NCBI RefSeq assembly: GCF_003355155.1
Contig: NZ_CP031320.1
Location: 2,156,369-2,220,368, forward strand
Direction: 5' to 3'
DNA length: 64,000 nucleotides
Origin: Streptomyces armeniacus
Lineage (GTDB): Bacteria; Actinomycetota; Actinomycetes; Streptomycetales; Streptomycetaceae
How positions within the stretch are numbered: position 1 is the stretch's first letter; the number at the start of each line of letters is the position of its first letter. The notes under the pieces were generated by a model. That model was given only the letters and a program-made list of their open reading frames with translations. It was not told where the DNA came from and ran no database searches. Positions 32,450-41,486 of the stretch are shown in pieces. A program made the translations under genes and the position numbers.

Positions 32450-33703
32450 ATGAACATCGGCACAGACCCCTGCGGGGCCGGGGTGCTGGTCGTCGAGCCG
32501 ATGGGGAACGCCGGCCGTTTCCTCGTCGATGCCGCCGACCGGCTGGGCGTCCGTCTGTACGCGGCCACGCACAAGGACATTCACGACTCGTACAGCCCCT
32601 CGCTGCGGTCCGCGCTCGCCGGGGTGTGCGAGACGGACCTGGCGGACACCCCGCGTGCCCTGGAGGACATGGAGGACTTCTGCCGGCGCCACTCCGTCGC
32701 GGGAGTCGCCGCCTGCTGGGAACTCCTCACCCCCCTCGCCGCGCTCCTCGCGCGGCGGTTGGGCCTGCCCGGCAACGACCCTGCCCTGGCGCACGCCGCC
32801 CGGAACAAGATCCTCATGGGCGAGGCGTTCGCCGCCGCCGGTGTTCCGGCACCGCGGTGGACGGCCGTACGGGACTCCGCGCAGGCCCGCGGGGCCGTGG
32901 CGGAGCGCGGCCTGGGGTGGCCGCTGGTGGTCAAGCCGGCGGAACAGGGCGGGTCTTGGGGGGTGAGTGTGCTCGACGGGCCGGACCAGCTTGACGCGGC
33001 GATGGCCGCGGCGCAGCGGCACACGTACGCGCAGCCGCACGGACTGCGGCTCGACACCAGGGTGCTGGCGCAGGAGTACATCCCGGGTGAGGAGTTCTCG
33101 TGCGACACGATCGTGGCGGACGAAGTGGCGTATCCGCTGCCGGTCGTACGCAAGGACACCACCTCCGGTGCCCACCGGATCGAGACCGGTCACACCTGCC
33201 CGGCCGGGCTGGCGCCGTCGACGGCCCGGCTCGTCCGGCACACCGCGGCCCGCGCCGCGCTCGCGGTCGGGATCAGGAACGGGATCGCGCACACCGAGGT
33301 GAAGATCCCTCCGGGGGCGGAAGTGGCCTTCGTACTCGAGACCGGGGCGCGGCTGCCGGGCGGGAACCTGTGCGAGGTCGTCGAGACCGCCACCGGGGTC
33401 AGCGAGGCGGTGGCCTACCTGCAGACCGTGCTCGGCCGTGTCCCCGACACCGCGCCGACGCGTACGGACGCCGCCGCCATACGATTCCTGCTGCCCCGGT
33501 CCGGCGGCAGGCTGCGGCGCGTGTCCGTCCCCGAGGTCTCCGGCACGCACAGCGAACTCCACCTGGGTGCGGGCGACACGGTGCCCGAGCCCGAAGACTC
33601 CTCGTGCCGGATCGGGCAGGTGGTCGCCCGCGCGGGGACCGTCGCCGAAGCCCGCCGGCTGGCGGAGGACGTCGCCGCCCGGACCCGAGTGGAAGTGAGC
33701 TGA
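32450..33703 (+). CDS. ATP-grasp carboxylate-amine ligase
   Basis: About 417 residues. The N-terminal preATP-grasp Rossmann part is GVLVVEPMGNAGRFLVDAAD. The ATP-binding lobe has LGWPLVVKPAEQGGSWGVSV, and the metal/substrate region ends FVLETGARLPGGNLCEVVE with TATG following, as in L-amino acid ligases (BacD type). Such enzymes join a carboxylate and an amine through an acyl phosphate. The start is uncertain: ATG 32450 is favoured over TTG 32399 and ATG 32414, none with a strong Shine-Dalgarno. It is the first gene of a four-gene plus-strand operon. Confidence 0.85.
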   Translation: MNIGTDPCGAGVLVVEPMGNAGRFLVDAADRLGVRLYAATHKDIHDSYSPSLRSALAGVCETDLADTPRALEDMEDFCRRHSVAGVAACWELLTPLAALLARRLGLPGNDPALAHAARNKILMGEAFAAAGVPAPRWTAVRDSAQARGAVAERGLGWPLVVKPAEQGGSWGVSVLDGPDQLDAAMAAAQRHTYAQPHGLRLDTRVLAQEYIPGEEFSCDTIVADEVAYPLPVVRKDTTSGAHRIETGHTCPAGLAPSTARLVRHTAARAALAVGIRNGIAHTEVKIPPGAEVAFVLETGARLPGGNLCEVVETATGVSEAVAYLQTVLGRVPDTAPTRTDAAAIRFLLPRSGGRLRRVSVPEVSGTHSELHLGAGDTVPEPEDSSCRIGQVVARAGTVAEARRLAEDVAARTRVEVS

Positions 33704-33709
33704 AACCCC

Positions 33710-34954
33710 GTGAAGATGGCGTTCCTGAGGTCGGTGGACATCCAGCGTGCCGACCCCTACATCCAGCAGGCGGTGGACGAACTCTCGGCGAAGGGTGTGC
33801 GGTCGGGCCTGTTCTACACCCACGGGCAGGCCGGCGAGGCGGACTTCCCCGGCGAGCGGCTCCCGCTGGACCCGGGGCTGGGTGCGCGCGAACTGGCCGA
33901 GCGGGTCGCCGACTGGGGCGCGGACGCCGCCGTCTCGATCTCCCTGCCCTGTGAGAACGCCCTGCGGGACGCGGCGGCCGGGCAGATCCTCAGAGCCGCG
34001 GGGATTCCCACGGTGGTCTCTCCGGTGGAGGTGACATGGGGCCTGGTCGACAAGTGGGACTGCAAGCAACTCCTCACCCACGCCGGCCTCGACGTGCCGA
34101 AGGGCTTCCGCGCGGACTCCGACCTCCTGCACGGCCGCGGCCTCACGGTCCCCGGGTACGCGGACGCCATCCGCGCGGCGGCGGCGGAGACCGGGTTCCC
34201 GTTGCTGTCCAAACCCGTGTGGGACTCCACCAGCATGGGCATCCGGCCCATCCCCGACGAGGCGGGACTGGAGAGCTATCTGAGCGCTCCGCCCCCGGTG
34301 TCCGCGGTCGTCGAGGAGGTGGTGCACGGGGACCTGTGCAGTGTGGACATCGTCGGCGCGCCGGGCGCGTATCAGGTGCTTCCGGTGTGCTGGACCGGTG
34401 TCGCGGCGGCGCAGCCGGTGTTCACCTTCGCCGACCTGCGCTGGTGCGGCCCCCGCCCCGAGGCCGACGCGGCGTTCGAGCCGGTGGCGAAGAAGCTCAC
34501 CGACCTGTTCGCCGGTCTCGGTGTCGAGGGCAGCGTCAACGTCGACATGATCCACACCGCGGGCACGTACCGGATCCTGGAGGTCAATCCGCGCATCGGC
34601 GGCGCCACGACCCTGTCGTGCGCGGCCTCCGGCACCAATACCTTCCGTACGCTCGCCGCGCTGGCCCTCGGGCAAGAGCCGGCCGGGGCGCCCGTACGGA
34701 CGGGGTGGGCCATCGAGTTCCTCGTCCCCGACGGTGTTCCCGAACGGGCGAGGGCGGAGCTGGCTCGCGGCCTGGAGCTGGTCACCCTGCACGAGCTGGT
34801 GATCGACGGGTTCAGCCACGGCGACATCGTCGTCTTCACCCTCCCCGAGGGCGAGGAGCCACGGACGCTCGAAACCCTGGCGGGAATGCGCCGTTCGACC
34901 GGCTTCCCCTCGGCGGACGTCGTGGAGAAGATCGCCCGGCTGCTCGCCCCGTGA
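33710..34954 (+). CDS. second ATP-grasp ligase
   Basis: A 414-residue ATP-grasp enzyme. Visible parts are AVSISLPCENALRDAAAG in the N-terminal domain, LVDKWDCKQLLTHAGLDVP before the lid, PLLSKPVWDSTSMGIRPIPD in the ATP lobe, and the metal-binding end RILEVNPRIGGATTLSC. It is clearly different from the previous gene, so the pathway needs two separate ligations. The gap to the first gene is six bases. The start may be GTG 33710 or ATG 33716. It overlaps the next gene by four bases. Confidence 0.85.
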   Translation: MKMAFLRSVDIQRADPYIQQAVDELSAKGVRSGLFYTHGQAGEADFPGERLPLDPGLGARELAERVADWGADAAVSISLPCENALRDAAAGQILRAAGIPTVVSPVEVTWGLVDKWDCKQLLTHAGLDVPKGFRADSDLLHGRGLTVPGYADAIRAAAAETGFPLLSKPVWDSTSMGIRPIPDEAGLESYLSAPPPVSAVVEEVVHGDLCSVDIVGAPGAYQVLPVCWTGVAAAQPVFTFADLRWCGPRPEADAAFEPVAKKLTDLFAGLGVEGSVNVDMIHTAGTYRILEVNPRIGGATTLSCAASGTNTFRTLAALALGQEPAGAPVRTGWAIEFLVPDGVPERARAELARGLELVTLHELVIDGFSHGDIVVFTLPEGEEPRTLETLAGMRRSTGFPSADVVEKIARLLAP

Positions 34955-36207
34955 CCACCAGCGCGCCGTCCCGCCCCCGCCCCCGCGGCATGTCCCGGAT
35001 CCTGGGGCTTCCGCCGCTGCGCGGCCACGGCCTGTTCATCACCGGCCACTTGATCGACTCGCTCGGCAACGGCATGCTCCTGCCGCTGAGCCTGCTGTAC
35101 TTCACCGACGTACGCGGCCTGCCGCTCGCGTCCGTCGGGATCGCCGTCACCGTGGGCCAGGCCATCGCGCTGCCCGTCACCTTCCTCGCCGGGCGCGTCA
35201 TGGACCGCGCCGGGCCGAAGGCCGTGGTCGTGGGGGCCAACCTGCTCTCCTGCGCCGGATTCCTCGTCTTCCTGCCCGCGCGGGAGCTGTGGCACGTCGC
35301 CGCCGCCTACGTGCTGGTACAGGCGGGAATCAACGGGTACTTCACCGCGCAGCGCACCCTCGTCACGCATGTCACGGCCGCCGCCGAGCGACGGGCGTGG
35401 TTCGCCTTCACCGGCAGCCTGCGCAACGTCGGGCTCGCCGCCGGGGCCGGGCTCGCGGCGGGCGCACTCGCCCTGTCCGGCGAAGGGGCCCTCCAGTGGA
35501 TGATCGCCGTCGACGCCGCCACCTATCTCCTCGCCGCCGCCTGCTTCGCCTCGCTGCGCACCACCAAGCCCGCCCCCCAACCCCCCACCGGCGGCGGACA
35601 GCTCACCCGCACGGACAACACGCGCCGCTACCTGCTGCTCGTGTCCCTCAACATCCCCTACGTCCTGGCCCAGGCCCTCCTGTCGGTCCTCATCGCCCTC
35701 TACGCCACCCGCACCCTCGGCCTCCCCGCGTGGTCGGCGAGCGTCGTGTTCGTCATCAACACCGTGATCGTGTCCACCCTGTCCACTCCGATCACCGCCC
35801 ACCTGGCCCCGAAGGTCCCCCGCCGCGCGGTCGGCGGCGGATACCTCCTCATGACCCTGGCCATGCTCGCCTTCGCCGCCCCGGCCGCCCCCGGCCTCGC
35901 GTTCACCGCCTGGAGTGCCCTCGTCGCGGGGATCGTGCTGTTCAGCGTGGCGGAGATCCTCCTCGGCCCCGCGATGAACGAGCTGTCGGTCAGCCTCACC
36001 CCCGATGCCGCCTCCGGCTTCACGCAGGGGCTGTACCAGTTCTCCTGGGCGTCCGGCATGATCGCCGCACCGGCCCTGTTCACCTTCCTCCTCGACACCG
36101 GGCCGCTCGCACCGTGGGCGGTGGAGGCCGCCTTCTGCCTCCTGGCGTGCCTCGCCTCGCCCGCACTCAAAGCGCCGAACCGACACCGCCGAAGGAACCG
36201 CCGTTGA
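34951..36207 (+). CDS. MFS transporter, probable product exporter
   Basis: A 418-residue protein with about 12 hydrophobic segments. The N-half has LFITGHLIDSLGNGMLLPLS and the conserved loop FLAGRVMDRAGPKAVVVGA (motif A). The C-half has MIAAPALFTFLLDTGPLAPW. The GTG overlaps the stop of the ATP-grasp gene (GTGA), and the next gene overlaps its own stop, so it is embedded in the operon. Its likely job is export of the ligase product, or self-resistance. Confidence 0.87.
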   Translation: MTTSAPSRPRPRGMSRILGLPPLRGHGLFITGHLIDSLGNGMLLPLSLLYFTDVRGLPLASVGIAVTVGQAIALPVTFLAGRVMDRAGPKAVVVGANLLSCAGFLVFLPARELWHVAAAYVLVQAGINGYFTAQRTLVTHVTAAAERRAWFAFTGSLRNVGLAAGAGLAAGALALSGEGALQWMIAVDAATYLLAAACFASLRTTKPAPQPPTGGGQLTRTDNTRRYLLLVSLNIPYVLAQALLSVLIALYATRTLGLPAWSASVVFVINTVIVSTLSTPITAHLAPKVPRRAVGGGYLLMTLAMLAFAAPAAPGLAFTAWSALVAGIVLFSVAEILLGPAMNELSVSLTPDAASGFTQGLYQFSWASGMIAAPALFTFLLDTGPLAPWAVEAAFCLLACLASPALKAPNRHRRRNRR

Positions 36208-37208
36208 ACACGGACCTCGTCCACAGCATCCACGACGTCCCCGCCGGCGAGTGGGACCGCCTGGCCCGGCAGACCAGCCTCTACCTGTCCCACCGCTGGC
36301 TCGCCGGAGAGGAACAGGACCCCACCGCGACCGCCTCCTACGTCCTCGTACGGGACCGCGAAGGGGCGATCCTCGCCGCCACGCCCCTCTACGAAGTGCA
36401 CGAGGAGCCCAACGACAACTACCGGACAGACACCGTCCTGTCCTCTCCCGCGAGCCCGCGGGTCATCGCCGGAGCCCGCCGCGGCTACCACAACTCCCCC
36501 CTCACCGCCCCCGGCCTGACCGCGGATCAGCGCGCGGCCTGCCTGACCCTGCTGCGCGACGCCGCCCGCGCACACGCCGGCCGCCTCGGCACCACCCACT
36601 GGTGGCCCTACCTCACCCGGGCCGCCGCCGACGCCCTCGCCCCCCTCTACCGGGAACGCCCCCGGCACCAGCAGGACGACGCCACCATTCCGCTGCCGGG
36701 CCACGGCTTCGACGACTACGTCGCCTCCCTGCCCGCGAAGCGCCGTGCCGGCGTGCGCAGTGAGCGCCGCGCCTTCGCCGAGTCCGGACTCGACCTCCGT
36801 ATCCAGCCGCTCGGCGACTGCTACCAGGACGCCGGCAGCCTGCTCGCCGGCCACCAGAAGTCGCACGGCCACGCGCGCGACAGCACGGGCGTCATGACGG
36901 AGCTGCTGAAGCGGCAGGCCGAGGCCATGGGAGACACCGCACGTGTGGCCGCCGCGTACGACCAGGACCGGATGATCGGCTTCTGCCTCTCCTACCACTA
37001 CGGCGCCACCACCTGGATCAGGGCGGTGGCCGCCGACAAGGAGCACCCCGCGCCGTACGCGTACTTCAACCTCGCGTACTACCTGCCGATCGAGGACGCC
37101 TACGCCCACAAGACCACCGCGCTGCACGCCGGCATGAAGAGCATCGAGGCCAAGCGCCTCCGCGGCGCGGAGGTGAGCTCGCTGTACGCGCTTCACGACG
37201 TCCCGTAG
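36204..37208 (+). CDS. FemAB/GNAT-like (peptidoglycan biosynthesis/recognition) protein
   Basis: A 334-residue protein beginning with a TTG that overlaps the MFS stop (TTGA) and has GAAGGA seven bases upstream. The sequence has SLYLSHRWLAGEEQDPTA near the start, VASLPAKRRAGVRSERRAF in the middle and YYLPIEDAYAHKTTALHAG near the end. This matches the double-GNAT peptidogalycan biosynthesis/recognition family (PF04339-like). Relatives of this fold transfer amino acids from tRNA (FemX type) or acyl groups. In this operon it may add an aminoacyl or acyl group to the ligase product. Confidence 0.78.
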   Translation: MNTDLVHSIHDVPAGEWDRLARQTSLYLSHRWLAGEEQDPTATASYVLVRDREGAILAATPLYEVHEEPNDNYRTDTVLSSPASPRVIAGARRGYHNSPLTAPGLTADQRAACLTLLRDAARAHAGRLGTTHWWPYLTRAAADALAPLYRERPRHQQDDATIPLPGHGFDDYVASLPAKRRAGVRSERRAFAESGLDLRIQPLGDCYQDAGSLLAGHQKSHGHARDSTGVMTELLKRQAEAMGDTARVAAAYDQDRMIGFCLSYHYGATTWIRAVAADKEHPAPYAYFNLAYYLPIEDAYAHKTTALHAGMKSIEAKRLRGAEVSSLYALHDVP

Positions 37209-37244
37209 CAGACGTACGGCGTCCGCCCCGGCCGCCCGCCGGAA

Positions 37245-37272
37245 GCGGCAACGCGGCTGGCAGACTTGCCGC
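37245..37272 (+). promoter_or_regulatory. hairpin directly before the Pth2 start codon
   Basis: GCGGCAA and TTGCCGC are perfect seven-base arms around 14 bases, ending one base before the GTG. It would fold just ahead of the start codon and could act as a terminator for the upstream operon or as a translational brake. Confidence 0.35.
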
Positions 37273-37983
37273 GTGAGCGCATCCGTACCGCCGGCCGCAC
37301 CCGGAGCCCCTTCCGACGAGCAGGGCCAGTACGTGCTCCCCGTCGTCGTCCGTATGGAACGCGCCGCGCCGCCCGCCCGTACGGACGCGCTGGAGACCGC
37401 CGCCCGCGCCGTGCTGACGCTGCTCAGCGACTCCCGTACGGAGGACGATGACGGCGAGTGGCACAAGCGCGTACGGCTCTGGGAGGAGCGCGGCATCCGC
37501 AAGGTCGTACGCCGCGCGCGCGGAGCCGAGTGGCGCCGCGCGGAGGCGCTGCCCGGGATCACGGTGACGGGACAGGCCGCGGAGGTACGGGTGTTCCCGC
37601 CCGTCCCGCTCGACGGCTGGCCCCGCGATCTGGCCCGGCTCCAGGTGTCCGGCACGGACGTGGCGGACCCGGAGCCGCCGCCCGCGCCCGCCCCGGGGAC
37701 GCCGGTGCTGTGGATCGGTCCGGAGCTGCGGATGTCGGCGGGCAAGGCGATGGCGCAGGCGGGGCACGGCGCGCAGTACGCCTGGTGGGGCCTGCCGGCG
37801 GCGGCCCGTACGGCCTGGCGTGACGCGGGTTTCCCGCTCGCCGTGCGTACGGCGGAATCGGGCGTACGGTGGGCGCGGCTCACGGGCTCGGGGCTGCCGG
37901 TCGTACGGGACGCGGGTTTCACGGAGATCGCGCCCGGCTCGTGCACGGTGGTCGCGGACCACCCGGACCTGCCCCGCGGCTGA
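37273..37983 (+). CDS. peptidyl-tRNA hydrolase Pth2-like protein
   Basis: A 236-residue protein. The C-terminal half carries a PTH2-type domain: ELRMSAGKAMAQAGHGAQYA, with the KxxAQxxH pattern of the archaeal/eukaryotic enzyme, and a final GSCTVVADH strand. The N-terminal 110 residues (VLPVVVRMERAAPP) are an actinomycete-specific extension. True bacterial Pth is another fold, so this may be a second, specialised hydrolase. The GTG start is directly preceded by a hairpin and has no Shine-Dalgarno. Confidence 0.8.
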   Translation: MSASVPPAAPGAPSDEQGQYVLPVVVRMERAAPPARTDALETAARAVLTLLSDSRTEDDDGEWHKRVRLWEERGIRKVVRRARGAEWRRAEALPGITVTGQAAEVRVFPPVPLDGWPRDLARLQVSGTDVADPEPPPAPAPGTPVLWIGPELRMSAGKAMAQAGHGAQYAWWGLPAAARTAWRDAGFPLAVRTAESGVRWARLTGSGLPVVRDAGFTEIAPGSCTVVADHPDLPRG

Positions 37984-38095
37984 GCACCCTGCGGCGCGCA
38001 CCAGACGCACCGCAGACCGACGGCAGACGCACCGCGTCGCGCCGGTCGCCCGTCCGGACTCCGGAACACGTATGGCGCTCACGCCCCGCCCCCGG

Positions 38096-38101
38096 TAGAA
38101 C
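38096..38101 (+). promoter_or_regulatory. -10-like hexamer of the TIGR04222 gene, leaderless
   Basis: TAGAAC (then T) lies six bases before the ATG at 38108, with no Shine-Dalgarno. Confidence 0.35.
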
Positions 38102-38107
38102 TCACCC

Positions 38108-38971
38108 ATGTGGGTGCTGCTCCTCCTCACCGCCTGGGCGGTCGCGTTCGCGGCCTGCGCGCGGCTCTGCCACGCCGCGCTCACCGCCGGGGCGGCGCCC
38201 GAGAGCGCACCCCCTGAAGCGGGTACGGGCCCGGACGCCGGCCGCCGACTCACCCTCTACGAGACGGCGTTCCTCTCCGGCGGCCCGCACCGCGTCGCCG
38301 ATCTGACGCTCGTCTCGATGTCCCGCGACCGGCGGCTGCTCCTCGCGCACACCGGCTGGGCCACGGTCGTCGACCCGGAGGGCCGCGACGACATCGAGCG
38401 CTCCGTGATCTCCGCCCTCGGCCCGGACGGGCAGTCCCGCATCCCGCCCGTACGTGCGGCCCTCGCCGCCGCCGACGCCGTACGCGCCCTGGCCGAACGG
38501 CTGGCCGCCGCCGGGCTGGCCGTGCCGGACCGGGTGCGTACGAACGTCACCGCGGCCACCCGGCAGGTGCGCGGCGCCGCGCTGCTGGTGCTCGTCATGG
38601 GGCTGCTGACGGCGCTGCTGGCCGACACGGGGAGCGACCGGGGCACGGTGGCGCAGTGGTTCTCGCTGCCGCTGGCCCTCACCGCGGGCGCCCTGGCCAT
38701 CGCCCGTTACGAGGCGCACGCGTACACCCGCTGGGCGTCCCCCGCCGGGCTGCGGCGGCTGCGCGACGACACGGCGGCGGACACGGACCGCGCCGCAGCC
38801 GCAGCCGCAGCCGCAGCCGCAGCCCCGACGGGCGACGCCGCCCCGTACGCCCGTGACGCCGCCGACCGCGCGCTGCTGACCGCGCTGGCCCTGCGCGGCC
38901 CCGCGGTGCTCACCCAGCCGGACCTGCGCGCGGCACTCGGGGGTACCCGGTCCCCGCTTCGGGGGCATTGA
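38108..38971 (+). CDS. TIGR04222 domain membrane protein
   Basis: A 287-residue protein. An N-terminal hydrophobic segment (MWVLLLLTAWAVAFAACA) is followed by the TIGR04222 region LTLYETAFLSGGPHRVADL and two further membrane segments (LLVLVMGLLTALLA and WFSLPLALTAGALAIARY). A poly-Ala run of 10-11 residues follows, coded by five GCCGCA repeats. The family is common in Streptomyces and has no assigned function. It is followed by a secreted peptidase-like gene on the same strand. Confidence 0.83.
   Translation: MWVLLLLTAWAVAFAACARLCHAALTAGAAPESAPPEAGTGPDAGRRLTLYETAFLSGGPHRVADLTLVSMSRDRRLLLAHTGWATVVDPEGRDDIERSVISALGPDGQSRIPPVRAALAAADAVRALAERLAAAGLAVPDRVRTNVTAATRQVRGAALLVLVMGLLTALLADTGSDRGTVAQWFSLPLALTAGALAIARYEAHAYTRWASPAGLRRLRDDTAADTDRAAAAAAAAAAAPTGDAAPYARDAADRALLTALALRGPAVLTQPDLRAALGGTRSPLRGH
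38792..38821. repeat. GCCGCA hexamer repeat, poly-Ala
   Basis: Five exact GCCGCA units encode the poly-Ala stretch in the TIGR04222 protein. In-frame slippage would change its length without a frameshift. Confidence 0.75.
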
Positions 38972-39070
38972 CGCGACACCGCCCGCAGGTGCTTTACCCG
39001 TTCAACTACCGCGCTGAGCATCCCTCGTGTCCGCCCACACCCGGGACCACAGAGGGAACGAGGACACTCA

Positions 39071-40726
39071 GTGCGAGCAGTTGCGCTCTACGGCACGCTC
39101 GGCGCCCTGGCCCTGACGGCGACCGCCGTCGCCCCCGCCACCGGCGCCGCCGACCCCGCCACGCCCGGCGCCGCCGCGCGGGCCGACGGGCAGACCGCGG
39201 AGGTGCGCGGCGTGCGCACCGCCGTACGGGAGGCGGCCGCGGCCGGCATCGACTGGCACAAGTGCCCGCCCGCCGGGAAGGAGCCCGTCCCCTCCCAGTG
39301 CGGCACGGTGCGCGTCCCGGTCGACTACGCAAAGCCGCACGGCGAACGGATCTCCCTCACCGTCAGCCGTGCCCGCGCCACCGGCGGCAAGAAGCGCCAC
39401 CAGGGCCCGCTGCTCTACAACCCCGGCGGCCCCGGCGGCAACGGACTGCGGTTCCCGCTGTACGGCTCGCAGCTGGGCGGCACCTGGAAGCGGCTGCAGC
39501 AGAGCTACGACCTCGTGGGGTACGCGCCGCGCGGCGTCGGCCCGTCGGCGCCCGTCTCCTGCCAGGAGCCGCGGGAGTTCGCGAAGGGCCCGAACCGCGC
39601 GCCGCGGCGCCCCTCGGAGTCCTACAAGCGCCAGATGCGCGAACGCGCCGCCGCGTACGCCCGCGGCTGCGCGCGCGACCAGGGCGCCCGGCTGGCGCAC
39701 TTCACCACCGCCGACCACGCCCGCGATCTGCACGTGATCCGCGCCGGGCTGGGCGCGCGGAAGCTCAGCTACCTCGGCGTCTCATACGGCACCTACCTCG
39801 GCTCCGTCTACGCCACGCTGTTCCCCGGGCACGTCCGGCGCCTCGCCCTGGACAGCGTCGTGAACCCCGACCGGCGCAAGATCTGGTACCAGGCGAACCT
39901 CGACCAGAACACCGCCTTCGAGCGCCGCTGGCACGACTGGAAGCGCTGGGTGGCCCGGCACGACGACGTGTACGGGCTCGGCACCACCCCCGCCCGCGTC
40001 CAGCGCGCCTTCGACACGGTGCGCGACGCGGTGGACCGGAACCGGGACGGCGCCGACCGCCCCGTCGGCTCCCGCGAACTGCTCACCGGCTTCCTGGACG
40101 TGGTGTACGCCGACCACGCCTGGGCCGGGCACGCGCACGCGCTGGCCGAGTACCGCAAGGGCAACCGGCGCCCGCTGCTCGCCCTCGCCGCCCCGGAGAC
40201 GGGCGCGTCCGCGGCCGCCGCCGCGGAGAACAGCAACGCCGCCTACAACGCCGTCGAGTGCGCCGACGCCCCCTGGCCGCGCGACTGGACACGCTGGGAC
40301 CGCGACAACGCCGTACTCGCCGCCCACGCGCCCCTGAACACCTGGGAGAACGCCTGGATGAACCTGCCATGCGCCTACTGGCAGGGCCCCCAGTCCCGGC
40401 CCGTGGAGGTCGGCACCGAGCCCGGCGCGCTCCCTCCGGTGCTGCTGCTCGCCGCCTCGCGGGACGGCGCGACACCGTACGAGGGCGCGCTGGAGACGCA
40501 GCGGCGGCTGCCGGGCTCGTCGCTGGTGACGGAGCGGGGCGCCGGTTCGCACGGCATCGCGGGCGGCCCCAACGAGTGCGTCAACCGGCACCTGGAGGCG
40601 TATCTGCTGCACGGCAGGACCCCGGGCCGCGCCGCCGACTGCGCGCCCCGCCCGGAGCCGCAGGCCGACCGCGGTGCGCGGGGCGCGCCCGGCCCGGACG
40701 GCGCGCGGGTCACGGACCGCGGCTAG
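39071..40726 (+). CDS. secreted alpha/beta hydrolase, tripeptidyl aminopeptidase-like
   Basis: A 551-residue exported enzyme with a signal peptide (LGALALTATAVAPATGAAD). The alpha/beta-hydrolase core has LLYNPGGPGGNGL, the nucleophile motif YLGVSYGTYLGSVYATLF near residue 238, the Asp in LLAASRDGATPYEGA and the His in GAGSHGIAGG. The C-terminal TAP-like domain is typical of the SlpD/SlpE and Tap mycelium-associated peptidases of Streptomyces, which trim tripeptides from secreted proteins. GAGGA lies ahead of the GTG start. The tail is a disordered Pro/Ala/Arg region. Confidence 0.87.
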   Translation: MRAVALYGTLGALALTATAVAPATGAADPATPGAAARADGQTAEVRGVRTAVREAAAAGIDWHKCPPAGKEPVPSQCGTVRVPVDYAKPHGERISLTVSRARATGGKKRHQGPLLYNPGGPGGNGLRFPLYGSQLGGTWKRLQQSYDLVGYAPRGVGPSAPVSCQEPREFAKGPNRAPRRPSESYKRQMRERAAAYARGCARDQGARLAHFTTADHARDLHVIRAGLGARKLSYLGVSYGTYLGSVYATLFPGHVRRLALDSVVNPDRRKIWYQANLDQNTAFERRWHDWKRWVARHDDVYGLGTTPARVQRAFDTVRDAVDRNRDGADRPVGSRELLTGFLDVVYADHAWAGHAHALAEYRKGNRRPLLALAAPETGASAAAAAENSNAAYNAVECADAPWPRDWTRWDRDNAVLAAHAPLNTWENAWMNLPCAYWQGPQSRPVEVGTEPGALPPVLLLAASRDGATPYEGALETQRRLPGSSLVTERGAGSHGIAGGPNECVNRHLEAYLLHGRTPGRAADCAPRPEPQADRGARGAPGPDGARVTDRG

Positions 40727-40754
40727 CTCCCGTACGGACTGGCCCGTACGGCCC

Positions 40755-40772
40755 GGCCTGACCCGTCAGGCC
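40755..40772. terminator. hairpin between convergent genes
   Basis: GGCCTGA-CCCG-TCAGGCC has perfect seven-base arms and overlaps the hemQ stop codon. It separates the convergent peptidase and hemQ genes. Confidence 0.55.
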
Positions 40773-41482
40773 AGCCCGGACACCAGCTCCTGTACGGGCT
40801 TGCGCCGCCCCGTGTAGAACGGCACCTCCTCGCGGACGTGCAACCGCGCCTCGGACGCCCGCAGATGACGCATCAGGTCCACGATCCGGTGCAGCTCGTC
40901 GGCCTCGAAGGCGAGCAGCCACTCGTAGTCGCCGAGGGCGAAGGAGGCGACGGTGTTGGCGCGTACGTCCGCGTAGCCGCGCGCCATCTTGCCGTGCTCG
41001 GCGAGCATCCGGCGGCGGTCCTCGTCGGCCAGCAGGTACCAGTCGTAGGAGCGCACGAACGGGTACACGCAGATGTAGTCGCGCGGCTCCTCGTCGGCGA
41101 GGAACGCCGGGATGTGCGCCTTGTTGAACTCCGCCGGCCGGTGCAGCGCCATGTTCGACCACACCGGCTCCAGCGCGCGGCCCAGCCGGGTGCGGCGGAA
41201 GCGGTTGTACGCCTCCTGCAGCGCGTCGGACGTGCCGGCGTGCCACCAGATCATGACGTCGGCGTCCGCGCGCAGCCCGGACACGTCGTAGGTGCCGCGT
41301 ACGGTCACGTCCTTGGCGGCGAGCTGCGCGTACAGCTCCTCGACCTCCTCCGCGTACCCGGTGCGGTCCTCGGGCAGCACCTCGCGGAGCCGGAAGACCG
41401 ACCACAGGGTGTAGCGGATGGTCTCGTTGAGGTCCTTGGCCTTCTTGCCCGCGTTGGGGGCCTTCTCCGGTGCAGCAGTCAT
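40766..41482 (-). CDS. hemQ: coproheme decarboxylase HemQ (chlorite dismutase family)
   Basis: HemQ decarboxylates coprohaem to haem b, the last step of the coproporphyrin-dependent pathway of Gram-positive bacteria. The 238-residue sequence has [33 protein letters not shown], the catalytic-Tyr region [19 protein letters not shown] and the haem-ligand His in [15 protein letters not shown]. There is no chlorite dismutase Arg pocket. It is five bases downstream of hemY on the same strand, an operon. Confidence 0.95.
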   Translation of the reverse strand: MTAAPEKAPNAGKKAKDLNETIRYTLWSVFRLREVLPEDRTGYAEEVEELYAQLAAKDVTVRGTYDVSGLRADADVMIWWHAGTSDALQEAYNRFRRTRLGRALEPVWSNMALHRPAEFNKAHIPAFLADEEPRDYICVYPFVRSYDWYLLADEDRRRMLAEHGKMARGYADVRANTVASFALGDYEWLLAFEADELHRIVDLMRHLRASEARLHVREEVPFYTGRRKPVQELVSGLA

Positions 41483-41486
41483 GCGG

